A stretch of 64,000 nucleotides of DNA from Salvelinus alpinus (taxonomy: Eukaryota > Chordata > Actinopteri > Salmoniformes > Salmonidae). Below the pieces are notes generated by a model. It searched no databases, was not told the DNA's origin, and saw only the letters and a list, made by a program, of their open reading frames with translations. Below, piece after piece: positions 1 to 10,650 of the stretch (position 1 is the first letter of the stretch; every line of letters starts with the position of its first letter). A program made the position numbers and the translations under genes. The stretch covers positions 17,049,591-17,113,590 of the forward strand of contig NC_092092.1 in assembly GCF_045679555.1 (NCBI RefSeq), given 5' to 3'.

Positions 1-3000
1 CCCTCAGGGTTCCTTCCTGTCCTCTCGGTGGGCGGTAGGAGGGTTAACCAGCCCGACCAGTCAGAACCCTCAGGGTTCCTTCCTGTCCTCTCGGTGGGCG
101 GTAGGAGGGTTAACCAGCCCGACCAGTCAGAACCCTCAGGGTTCCTTCCTGTCCTCTCGGTGGGCGGTAGGAGGGTTAACCAGCCCGACCAGTCAGAACC
201 CTCAGGGTTCCTTCCTGTCCTCTCGGTGGGCGGTAGGAGGGTTAACCAGCCCGACCAGTCAGAACCCTCAGGGTTCTTTCCTGTTCTCTCGGTGGGCGGT
301 AGGAGGGTTAACCAGTCCGACCAGTCAGAACCCTCAGGGTTCCTTCCTGTCCTCTCGGTGGGCGGTAGGAGGGTTAACCAGCCCGACCAGTCAGAACCCT
401 CAGGGTTCCTTCCTGTCCTCTCGGTGGGCGGTAGGAGGGTTAACCAGCCCGACCAGTCAGAACCGTCAGGGTTCCTTCCTGTCCTCTCGGTGGGCGGTAG
501 GAGGGTTAACCAGCCCGACCAGTCAGAACCCTCAGGGTTCCTTCCTGTCCTCTCGGTGGGCGGTAGGAGGGTTAACCAGCCCGACCAGTCAGAACCCTCA
601 GGGTTCCTTCCTGTCCTCTCGGTGGGCGGTAGGAGGGTTAACCAGCCCGACCAGTCAGAACCCTCAGGGTTCCTTCCTGTCCTCTCGGTGGGCGGTAGGA
701 GGGTTAACCAGCCCGACCAGTCAGAACCCTCAGGGTTCCTTCCTGTCCTCTCAGTGGGCGGTAGGAGGGTTAACCAGCCCGACCAGTCAGAACCCTCAGG
801 GTTCCTTCCTGTCCTCTCGGTGGGCGGTAGGAGGGTTAACCAGCCCGACCAGTCAGAACCCTCAGGGTTCCTTCCTGTCCTCTCCTTGGGCGGTAGGAGG
901 TTTAACCAGCCCGACCAGTCAGAACCCTCAGGGTTCCTTCCTGTCCTCTCCGTGGGCACTAGGAGGGTTAACCAGTAAGAACCCTCAGGGTTCCTTCCTG
1001 TCTTTCGGTGGGCGGTTGGAGTGTTAACCAGTCAAAACCCCCAGGGTTCCTTCCTGTCCTCTCGGTGGGCGGTAGGAGGGTTAACCAGTCAGAACCCCCA
1101 GGGTTCCTTCCTGTCCTCTCAGTGGGCACTAGGAGGGTTAACCAGTCAGAACCCTCAGGGTTCCTTCCTGTCCTCTCGGTGGGCGGTAGGAGGGTTAACC
1201 AGTCAAAACCCCCAGGGTTCCTTCCTGTCCTCTCGGTGGGCGGTAGGAGGGTTAACCAGTCAAAACCCTCAGGGTTCTTTCCTGTCCTCTCGGTGGGCGG
1301 TAGGAGGGTTAACCAGTCAAAACCCTCAGGGTTCCTTCCTGTCCTCTCGGTGGGCGGTAGGAGGGTTAACCAGTCAATACCCCCAGGGTTCCTTCCTGTC
1401 TTCTCGGTGGGCGGTAGGAGGGTTAACCAGTCAAAACCCTCAGGGTTCCTTCCTGTCCTCTCCGTGGGCGGTAGGAGGGTTAACCAGCCCGACCAGTCAG
1501 AACCCTCAGGGTTCCTTCCTGTCCTCTCCGTGGGCACTAGGAGGGTTAACCAGTAAGAACCCTCAGGGTTCCTTCCTGTCCTCTCGGTGGGCGGTAGGAG
1601 GGTTAACCAGTCAAAACCCCCAGGGTTCCTTCCTGTCCTCTCCGTGGGCACTAGTAGGGTTAACCAGCCCGACCAGTCAGAACCCTCAGGGTTCCTTCCT
1701 GTCCTCTCGGTGGGCGGTAGGAGGGTTAACCAGCCCGACCAGTCAGAACCCTCAGGGTTCCTTCCTGTCCTCTCGGTGGGCGGTAGGAGGGTTAACCAGC
1801 CCGACCAGTCAGAACCCTCAGGGTTCCTTCCTGTCCTCTCGGTGGGCGGTAGGAGGGTTAACCAGCCCGACCAGTCAGAACCCTCAGGGTTCCTTCCTGT
1901 CCTCTCGGTGGGCGGTAGGAGGGTTAACCATCCCGACCAGTCAGAACCCTCAGGGTTCCTTCCTGTCCTCTCGGTGGGCGGTAGGAGGGTTAACCAGCCC
2001 GACCAGTCAGAACCCTCAGGGTTCCTTCCTGTCCTCTCGGTGGGCGGTAGGAGGGTTAACCATTCCGACCAGTCAGAACCCTCAGGGTTCCTTCCTGTCC
2101 TCTCGGTGGGCGGTAGGAGGGTTAACCAGCCCGACCAGTCAGAACCCCCAGGGTTCCTTCCTGTCCTCTCGGTGGGCGGTAGGAGGGTTAACCAGCCCGA
2201 CCAGTCAGAACCCTCAGGGTTCCTTCCTGTCCTCTCGGTGGGCGGTAGGAGGGTTAACCAGCCCGACCAGTCAGAACCCTCAGGGTTCCTTCCTGTCCTC
2301 TCGGTGGGCGGTAGGAGGGTTAACCAGCCCGACCAGTCAGAACCCTCAGGGTTCCTTCCTGTCCTCTCGGTGGGCGGTAGGAGGGTTAACCAGCCCGACC
2401 AGTCAGAACCCCCAGGGTTCCTTCCTGTCCTCTCCGTGGGCGGTAGGAGGGTTAACCAGCCCGACCAGTCAGAACCCCCAGGGTTCCTTCCTGTCCTCTC
2501 CGTGGGCGGTAGGAGGGTTAACCAGCCCGACCAGTCAGAACCCCCAGGGTTCCTTCCTGTCCTCTCGGTGGGCGGTAGGAGGGTTAACCAGCCCGACCAG
2601 TCAGAACCCTCAGGGTTCCTTCCTGTCCTCTCGGTGGGCGGTAGGAGGGTTAACCAGCCCGACCAGTCAGAACCCTCAGGGTTCCTTCCTGTCCTCTCGG
2701 TGGGCGGTAGGAGGGTTAACCAGCCCGACCAGTCAGAACCCTCAGGGTTCCTTCCTGTCCTCTCCGTGGGCGGTAGGAGGTTTAACCAGCCCGACCAGTC
2801 AGAACCCTCAGGGTTCCTTCCTGTCCTCTCCGTGGGCGGTAGGAGGGTTAACCAGCCCGACCAGTCAGAACCCTCAGGGTTCCTTCCTGTCCTCTCCGTG
2901 GGCACTAGGAGGGTTAACCAGTAAGAACCCTCAGGGTTCCTTCCTGTCTTTCGGTGGGCGGTTGGAGTGTTAACCAGTCAAAACCCCCAGGGTTCCTTCC

Positions 3001-4285
3001 TGTCCTCTCGGTGGGCGGTAGGAGGGTTAACCAGTCAGAACCCCCAGGGTTCCTTCCTGTCCTCTCAGTGGGCATTAGGAGGGTTAACCAGTCAGAACCC
3101 TCAGGGTTCCTTCCTGTCCTCTCGGTGGGCGGTAGGAGGGTTAACCAGTCAAAACCCCCAGGGTTCCTTCCTGTCCTCTCGGTGGGCGGTAGGAGGGTTA
3201 ACCAGTCAAAACCCTCAGGGTTCTTTCCTGTCCTCTCGGTGGGCGGTAGGAGGGTTAACCAGTCAAAACCCTCAGGGTTCCTTCCTGTCCTCTCGGTGGG
3301 CGGTAGGAGGGTTAACCAGTCAATACCCCCAGGGTTCCTTCCTGTCCTCTCGGTGGGCGGTAGGAGGGTTAACCAGTCAAAACCCTCAGGGTTCCTTCCT
3401 GTCCTCTCCGTGGGCGGTAGGAGGGTTAACCAGCCCGACCAGTCAGAACCCTCAGGGTTCCTTCCTGTCCTCTCCGTGGGCACTAGGAGGGTTAACCAGT
3501 AAGAACCCTCAGGGTTCCTTCCTGTCCTCTCGGTGGGCGGTAGGAGGGTTAACCAGTCAAAACCCCCAGGGTTCCTTCCTGTCCTCTCCGTGGGCACTAG
3601 TAGGGTTAACCAGCCCGACCAGTCAGAACCCTCAGGGTTCCTTCCTGTCCTCTCGGTGGGCGGTAGGAGGGTTAACCAGCCCGACCAGTCAGAACCCTCA
3701 GGGTTCCTTCCTGTCCTCTCGGTGGGCGGTAGGAGGGTTAACCAGCCCGACCAGTCAGAACCCTCAGGGTTCCTTCCTGTCCTCTCGGTGGGCGGTAGGA
3801 GGGTTAACCAGCCCGACCAGTCAGAACCCTCAGGGTTCCTTCCTGTCCTCTCGGTGGGCGGTAGGAGGGTTAACCAGCCCGACCAGTCAGAACCCTCAGG
3901 GTTCCTTCCTGTCCTCTCGGTGGGCGGTAGGAGGGTTAACCAGCCCGACCAGTCAGAACCCTCAGGGTTCCTTCCTGTCCTCTCGGTGGGCGGTAGGAGG
4001 GTTAACCAGCCCGACCAGTCAGAACCCTCAGGGTTCCTTCCTGTCCTCTCGGTGGGCGGTAGGAGGGTTAACCATTCCGACCAGTCAGAAACCTCAGGGT
4101 TCCTTCCTGTCCTCTCGGTGGGCGGTAGGAGGGTTAACCAGCCCGAACAGTCAGAACCCTCAGGGTTCCTTCCTGTCCTCTCGGTGGGCGGTAGGAGGGT
4201 TAACCAGCCCGACCAGTCAGAACCCTCAGGGTTCCTTCCTGTCCTCTCCGTGGGCGGTAGGAGGGTTAACCAGCCTGACCACTCA
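1..4285. repeat. 66/57-bp minisatellite, cut by the left window edge
   Basis: The unit is 66 bp, built round GGTGGGCGGTAGGAGGGTTA and CCCTCAGGGTTCCTTCCTGT. A 57-bp variant lacks the nine bases CCCGACCAG. About 66 units are visible. Unit lengths divisible by three give long open frames on both strands (up to 645 codons), with no sign of protein-level conservation. A block beginning at 957 recurs at 2903 (offset 1,946 bp), so the array is partly a large segmental duplication. The array ends in decayed units near 4285. Confidence 0.97.
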
Positions 4286-4507
4286 GAAGGAGAGGCTATA
4301 CTTTCCGCTACCAACAAAGCATTGCTAAACTCTGCCATCACTGGTCCTGCCCAGGGCCCAAGCTTCCAGAACAACAGTTGGTTGTTTACCAGTTGTTACT
4401 GACTAGCAGAGCTATGCTGCAGTTGGACACCTGCTGTTGGGTGTATCAAGTGGCAGAGCAGCAGACGGACACACACCACGTGTTAGGCTGTAAAAAATAA
4501 ATATGTT

Positions 4508-5024
4508 GTAGGGGTTGATCCATTTTTCATAAGGGAACATCTAGTCTAAAATGTCAGTGGAAATTGCTAACTTCAGAAGCCTTTTAAAACCTCAAATACA
4601 GTACACGTTTGACGTTTCCTGTAAGTCTGTTTGTAACAGTTTGGCTGAATCTGTCCCAAATGACACCCTATTCCCTATATAGTGCACTACATAATGACAC
4701 CCTATTCCCTATATTGTGCACTACATAATGACACCCTATTCCCTATTATAGCACACTACTTTTGAGTGTCAGGCGACAGAGCAGAGCAGACACCAATCAC
4801 ATGTGTTAGGGGTATAAAGAGTGTAAAACATACCACTAAGATAATGATTCAGAAAAAAGTCCAGATGTAGTATCTTAATTTGATCAACCTGTTTCAGGAG
4901 AACAATGCAGGAAATGTTTAACTTGTAGTGTATTTGAGGTTTAAAAAAGGCTTCTGAAGTTTGTCATATCCACTTTGAAATTTCAGACTTGCGTTTCCCT
5001 TACAAAAAATATATCAACCCCTAC
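4508..5024. mobile_element. Palindromic (MITE-like) element
   Basis: Left arm 4508-4608 and right arm 4918-5024 are inverted copies. For example GTAGGGGTTGATC on the left pairs with the ATATCAACCCCTAC segment on the right, and CTTCAGAAGCC with GGCTTCTGAAG. The loop contains a 34-bp sequence repeated three times (4659-4760). I recognise the right arm as part of a common salmonid inverted-repeat element. No coding capacity. The remainder of 4286-5492 shows nothing else. Confidence 0.6.
4659..4760 (+). repeat. 34-bp triplicate (AATGACACCCTATTCCCTAT core)
   Basis: Three head-to-tail copies start at 4659, 4693 and 4727, each with the core followed by a TATAGTGCACTAC-like palindromic segment, slightly diverged in the third copy. 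It lies in the loop of the palindromic element. Confidence 0.8.
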
Positions 5025-5492
5025 AAACATGTACATGAATCATAATCCACATGATAATTCAAATGTCCTGCTGGAGCAAACTGGCTCAAATACAGAGCAA
5101 TAGTAATGGTGTATTTTTTTAGGCATTAACTCCGCCATGGCTGGTTGGCAAAAGCCTGGGGAAAGGAAGGAGTTTTTTGTATTTTGGGGGGGGATAAACC
5201 CTAAAATAAGGTCTGTGGTTAACACAGGCTTAGGAGATCTGATACGTTTTGTCTATGAGATAATGTTCAACAGCTAACACCAATTTTTGTGAATTTGAAA
5301 GCGTTTATGTAATCAAAACAAACACATGAAGGCTTCATAATAAAAAAAAAGGCAATGTCAGCTGACTGATATAATCTCATAAAATAAAATGTATGAGATC
5401 CCCATAGGAATGGCTGAACAAACCAGAGGTAACTCAAGTCCGGGTTTACCGACTACAAGCTGGTGAGTTCTATTAAGATTCTACATATATAG

Positions 5493-5726
<234 letters not shown>

Positions 5727-5893
5727 ATACTGAGACCATTTTGTGGTCTATACTTTTAGGTGTAAATTTGGTATTGCTTTAATAAATTGCATATTCACAG
5801 ACTGAAAAGCAACAGCTCCTCATTACATGTTTTATGAGCAGAAGAGATTATAGAGATGGTTCCAAAGTTTAAAAACTCAATTTCCTGATATAA

Positions 5894-6041
<148 letters not shown>

Positions 6042-6466
6042 GTCCCGCCCTGGCCTTAGTTATCTTTGTTTTCTTTATTATTTTAGTTAGGTCAGGGTGT
6101 GACATGGGGGATGTATGTGTTTTTGTCTAGTCTAGGGTGTTTGTATTGTATAGGGGGTTTTGTAGAGTTTATGGGGTTGTGTTCAGTGTAGGTGTTTAGG
6201 TAAGTCTATGGTTGCCTAGTTTGGTTCTCAATTAGAGACAGCTGTCTATTGTTGTCTCTGATTGGGAGTCATATTTAGGCAGCCATAGGCATTAGACAGG
6301 TTGTGGGTAATTGTCTATGTCGCATGTGTGCACGTAGTTTGTATAGCGTCACGATTGTTTGTTGTTTGTCAGTGTTCTTCAGTTTTCGTCTTCGTTATAT
6401 TAAAAGAAGATGTATTCATATCACGCTGCGCCTTGGTCCACTCTTTCACCTGAAGACGATCGTGAC
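6042..6466. mobile_element. Short non-autonomous DNA-type element inserted in a TCTG microsatellite
   Basis: The termini are GTCCCGCCCTGG on the left and ATCGTGAC on the right, decayed forms of GTCACG...CGTGAC. TCTG repeat continues on both sides, giving a probable GTCTG target duplication. No coding potential. I recognise the body (AATTAGAGACAGCTGTCTAT; CACGCTGCGCCTTGGTCC) as a dispersed salmonid repeat; its superfamily is not certain. Confidence 0.6.
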
Positions 6467-6884
6467 TGTCTGTCTGTCCTGTCTGTCTGTCCACCCGTCC
6501 GTCCACTTCTGTGGTTAGTGACTGTAGAGTAGTAGACTTTGCATGGAGAGTGGAGCAAAGACCAGCCTGAAGAGAAGACATTATGGGCAAGGCTGGGGCA
6601 GCTGTTGCTGGGCAGGTCAGACCATGAGGACAAGAAAATGTCCTCATTGTCCTGCCTGGGCCAGGCTGCAGGCTGCAGTTGGCATGTTGAATGAATTCCT
6701 CCCTCCCTCCACACAATTAATAATAACAGCCAGGCTAAGTTCTCTGACCTGGGCAGCAGAGCAGGCAGGGCCAGAGGCAGCTGGAGGAGGGAGCAGATCC
6801 TGGGACAGCTGGAGGAGGAGGAGGAAAGGTCTGGGATTGGGCTCTCTGGCACACTCCCAGTTGCTCCAGTCAGCAGGTTATATC
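6467..6884. other. Unassigned intergenic sequence
   Basis: No repeat, RNA gene or credible coding region seen. Open frames of 115-143 codons on the minus strand and 117 on the plus strand overlap each other, run into the flanking TCTG repeats and show no recognisable domain. Confidence 0.5.
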
Positions 6885-7110
6885 TGTCTTTCTTAGTCTG
6901 TCTGCCTGCCTGTCTTTCTTAGTCTGTCTGCCTGCCTGTCTTTCTTAGTTTGTCTGCCTGTCTTTCTTAGTCTGTCTGCCTGTCTTTCTGTCTGTCTGAC
7001 AGCCTGTCTGACTGTCAGTCTGTCTGTCTGTCTTTCTGTTTGACTGTCTGCCTGTCAGTATGCCTGTCTGCCTTTCTTTCTGTATGTCTGACTGCCAACC
7101 TGTCTGACTG
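6885..7110. repeat. Degenerate TCTG/TTCT/CCTG microsatellite
   Basis: Irregular CTGTCTTTCTTAGTCTGTCTGC-type steps of 18-30 bases decay into mixed TCTG and ACTG tetranucleotides. Confidence 0.85.
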
Positions 7111-7117
7111 TGTGTCT

Positions 7118-7500
7118 GTTGCTACATGATTCCATGTGTGTTATTTCATAGTTTTGATGTCTTCACTATTATTCTACAATGTAGAAAATAGTCAAATAAA
7201 TTAAAACCCTTGAATGAGTAGGTGTGTCCAAACTTTTGACTGGCAATGTATATCAACATTGATTCTTCAAAGTAGCCACCCTTTGCCTTGATGACACTCA
7301 ACCAGCCTCACCTAGAAGGGTTTTCCAACAGTCTTGAAGGAGTTCCTACTTGTTGGCTGCTTTTCCTTCACTCTGTGGTCCAACTCATCCCAAACCATCT
7401 CAATTGGGTTGAGATCGGGGGATTGTGGAGGCCAGGTCATCTGATGCAGCACTCCATCACTCTCCTTCTTGGTCAAATAGCGCGTAAGGTCTATTACGTT
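7118..7500 (-). mobile_element. Tc1-like transposon fragment (ACTGG...CCAGT terminus family)
   Basis: 7118-7250 is a terminal-repeat copy ending in TTTTGACTGG. 7262-7500 on the minus strand encodes the C-terminal catalytic part of a Tc1-like transposase, with WPPQSPDLNPIEMVWDELD holding the final D-x-N-P-I-E motif. The first two catalytic acidic residues are absent, so it is a dead fragment. The terminal repeat and the interior are in an unusual relative arrangement, suggesting deletion or rearrangement. Confidence 0.75.
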
Positions 7501-7696
7501 AATTGCACTATAACGGTGACAAACGGTGCCCACAAACTGTTAGGGCCTACATAAAGCTGTCCCAACACCTTACCACTGCTACACCTGGCTATCAGCGGAG
7601 TCCTGCCTGGCAGCGAAGCAATTCATTCAGCCTCATTTACTGCCTTTAAAAAAAACATAGCTGATATGGCTGACTTGTTTAAACAAATCTGGTTTC

Positions 7697-8170
7697 TATT
7701 TATTTTTTTATTTCACCTTTATTTAACCAGGTAGGCTAGTTGAGAACAAGTTCTCATTTGCAACTGCGACCTGGCCAAGATAAAGCAAAGCAGTTTGACA
7801 CAAACAACAACACAGAGCTACACATGAAATAAACAAACATACAGTCAATAATACAGTAGAACAAAAGAAAACAAAACATCTATATACAGTGAGTGCAAAT
7901 GAGGTAAGATAAGGGAGTAAGGCAATAAATAGGCCATGGTGGCGAAGTAATTACAATATAGCAATTAAACACTGGAATGGTAGATGTGCAGAAGACGAAT
8001 GTGCAAGTAGAGATACTGGGGTGCAAAGGAGCAAGATAAATAAATAAATACAGTATGGGAATGAGATAGGTAGATAGCCCATCTGTAAACAGCCCATCTA
8101 TGTACAGGTGCAGTGATCTGTGAGCTGCTCTGACAGCTGGTGCTTAATGCTAGTGAGGGAGATATGAGTC
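7697..8170 (-). mobile_element. LINE 3'-region fragment inserted in an older repeat
   Basis: Read on the minus strand it ends in AAATAAAGGTGAAATA after a CTGGTT segment, a 3' end shared by many dispersed salmonid copies. The body (ACAGTGAGTGCAAATGAGGT, CAGTGATCTGTGAGCTGCTC) has no coding frame. The sequence on each side belongs to the same older repeat. Confidence 0.5.
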
Positions 8171-8402
8171 TCCATATTGATGATATGATATTAATGAGCG
8201 AGCTAGGACGGACATAGTCAATATAACTATTTGTTCAGCACTTTTGAAATGTACAGCAACAGAATTCAGAACATGGGCCGTTCTTACAGTGTTCTCTCTG
8301 TACACCAAGTCAGAACCGTAGGACAAATAAAGGGGGCATATAAGCAGACAATGAAAGCTCTTACTATATTCAATGATTACATTTCTCAAAAACAGGTTAT
8401 AG

Positions 8403-8736
8403 TGTGAGGATCGACGCTGGAGACAGGAAATAGGTACAGGGAGTGAACATTTAATGAATGACTGACATGAAACAAAACAGGAACAGAATACGGACAGTGT
8501 CTGGACAGGAGAAATGACAAAAACATTAATTCTGCTCGAACCAAAGAAACAGACAGCGATAGGAGGTGCAATCAACAAGGTAATGAAGTCCAGGTGAGTC
8601 CAATGATGCGCTGCTGCACGTGATGGTGACCGGTGATGAAGCACAGGTGCGCATAACAATGGTGACAGGGGTGCGAAATTGAAGGCAGTCTGGCACCCTC
8701 GAGTGCCAGAGAGGGAGAGCGGGAACAGGCGTGACA
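8403..8736. mobile_element. Short TGTCACG-type non-autonomous element with TATAG target duplication
   Basis: TATAG occurs at 8398-8402 and again at 8737-8741. The enclosed 334 bp begins TGTGAGGATCG and ends CAGGCGTGACA, imperfect inverted termini. A 195-codon minus-strand open frame spans it but crosses the boundaries and has no domain, so it is not called as a gene. Confidence 0.65.
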
Positions 8737-10069
8737 TATAGGCTACATGTGCACCACCACAGTTGGCGAAATTAAGAGGTGAAAATAGACCAAATTATTA
8801 GGGTGAGGCACATGGGCTACTAACAGCTTACTACACAACATAGACTTAGTATTACTTTCTTAGCTACAGTATAAATATATCCCTGGCATATTACATCATT
8901 TATGCAGCAATATAAAATACATTTTTGGACTCATTTTGTTGTGCTGTGCTCACTTGAACAGGAAGGTGGTGCGGCGGTCCTTCGTGGGAAAATTTTGTCG
9001 TCAAACTTTGTCATCAAAGTCTGGCATTCTCAAGACAACTGGGAACTCGAAGAATTAAAACAAATTGAATCATGATGATGTCAGTGATCTTCAGGTCGTA
9101 GCTCTAGAAAGAGGCACGAGTTCTGAATGTACAATTCCGAGTTGGATGAAAGTTCAAAACGTATTTTCCCAGTCGTAGCTCGTTTTTCCCAAGTTCCCAG
9201 TTGTCTTGAACTCACTAAAGTCAGATTTTGCAGTTCAGAGTTAACAGTTGTTTTGAGCGCGAAACAAATCGTGCTTCATTGACAGCATGGTCAATGTTGA
9301 ATGTTTATAATTTTAAGCTAGGAAAAGAGACCCTTAATCTTTGGACCACACAGCCACTCCACTGAATAGCAGGCTAATGATTGCTTTGCGATGCTTGCAG
9401 TTAGCCACTGATTCCTTCCAAACCAGTCATTGTTGAATTTGCGATTTCCAACTTGTTGTGTAATGTTTATGTCCAATAGCCAATGAGCACCGGTATGTTT
9501 TGTCTATAATTTCTCTACATTATGTCTCTTCATATGACATGGATCAAAAAGGATTTGCCAGTAGATTGTCGACTTGATTCATGATGACTGACTGCTAATA
9601 TTTAGAAAGTATGATGTTGACATGATCAGTCCAATCAAAGCTACTGTAGATATAATGTGATTTGACATCATTTTATCTGTGGCCAATGAGCTTGAGCCTT
9701 CTTGGATGGGCACTTCTAATGTAACTCTATGGCAGCACCCAAGGGGCTCGAATTTTCTATGTCTACCCTTAGACTTGGCGGTGACGTAGTGTCCCCATGA
9801 GTGACAGAACACTGAGCCAATCACGGCGCAACACTGCATATTTTTCTGATGGCTTGCCCCACCACCATAGAAAGCACTGAGCTGAAACACCTGCATTTTG
9901 GAGCTGCCTTACTCAAGAAAGCAAAAAAGAGACCATGTTTGTATGCGGCTTAATTAACTCAATGACATATCTTTATCCCCATTGTTTGCATACTGATATG
10001 TGACACATATTAATGCCAAAATAACATGCAAAACAAGAAAGCCCCCCCCAAAAACCTGAATGACTGGTC

Positions 10070-10200
10070 ACCACTGCATGATTCCATATGTGTTATTTCA
10101 TAGTTTTGATGTCTTCACTACTTTCAACAATGTAGAAAATTGTTAAATAATAAAGAAAAACCCTGGAATGACTAGATTTGTCCAAACTTTTGGTTGGTAC
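10070..10200. mobile_element. Solo terminal repeat of the ACTGGTACTG Tc1-like family
   Basis: The same terminal sequence as at 7118-7250, 17400-17480, 18135-18237 and 20396-20490: ATGATTCCATATGTGTTATT, TAGTTTTGATGTCTTCACTA and an ending TTGGTACTG. No transposase is attached. Confidence 0.7.
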
Positions 10201-10475
10201 TGTATATGTACAGTACATAGCTACCTCAATTACCCCGTACACCTGCACATCGACTTGGTACAGGTACTCTCTGTATATAGTCATGTTCTTTTCTACTCCT
10301 TATAAACTGTATAGCCATGTTATTTTTAATAGTTTTTCTCTGTGCCACTATTTCTATGTTTTATCTTATGTTTAACTCTGCATTGTTGGAAAAGTACTCA
10401 TAAGTAAGCACTTCACTGTCAGTCTACACCTGTTGTCTACGAAGCATGTGACAAATACAATTTGATGACTGTACA
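10200..10475 (+). mobile_element. CR1/L2-like LINE 3' untranslated end
   Basis: It contains CACCTGCACATCGACTTGGT, TACTCTCTGTATATAG and CACTTCACTGTCAGTCTACA, and ends in GTGACAAATACAATTTGATG, the 3' tail of the LINE family whose coding parts lie at 20610, 35846-38340 and 48545. Heavily 5'-truncated. Confidence 0.6.
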
Positions 10476-10650
10476 AGACAGATAATTCGCTTTACTAAAC
10501 GCTAGCTAGGTTGTGTTCATTGTTGCATCCCATATACTGTATGTAAAGTCATTCCTTGAATTTAGAAGTCAAGATCCATGATTAGAATTTACCCATGATA
10601 CATCACGGTTGTGCTCTCGAACACGGCTTTTGACACCATAAACATTACTT

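Larger units (their letters stand above)
7500..10065. mobile_element. Long salmonid-type interspersed repeat, split by two younger insertions
   Basis: I recognise the parts 7500-7696, 8171-8402, 8737-9330 and on to about 10060 as consecutive pieces of one dispersed salmonid repeat. No open reading frame of note and class unknown. It is interrupted by a LINE fragment (7697-8170) and a short inverted-terminus element (8403-8736) with a clear 5-bp target duplication. Inside it, CAAGACAACTGGGAAC at 9031-9046 is exactly inverted at 9193-9208. The assignment of all pieces to one element is from memory. Confidence 0.45.

Noticed and set aside
28..4402. Long open frames on both strands (up to 650 codons), resembling repetitive structural proteins
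   Set aside because: The unit is 66 or 57 bp, both divisible by three, and several frames on both strands stay open at once. No signal peptide, unique termini or conserved flanking exon.
8150..8737. 195-codon minus-strand frame
   Set aside because: It spans the boundary of a non-autonomous element and an older repeat, and no domain is recognisable; chance openness.
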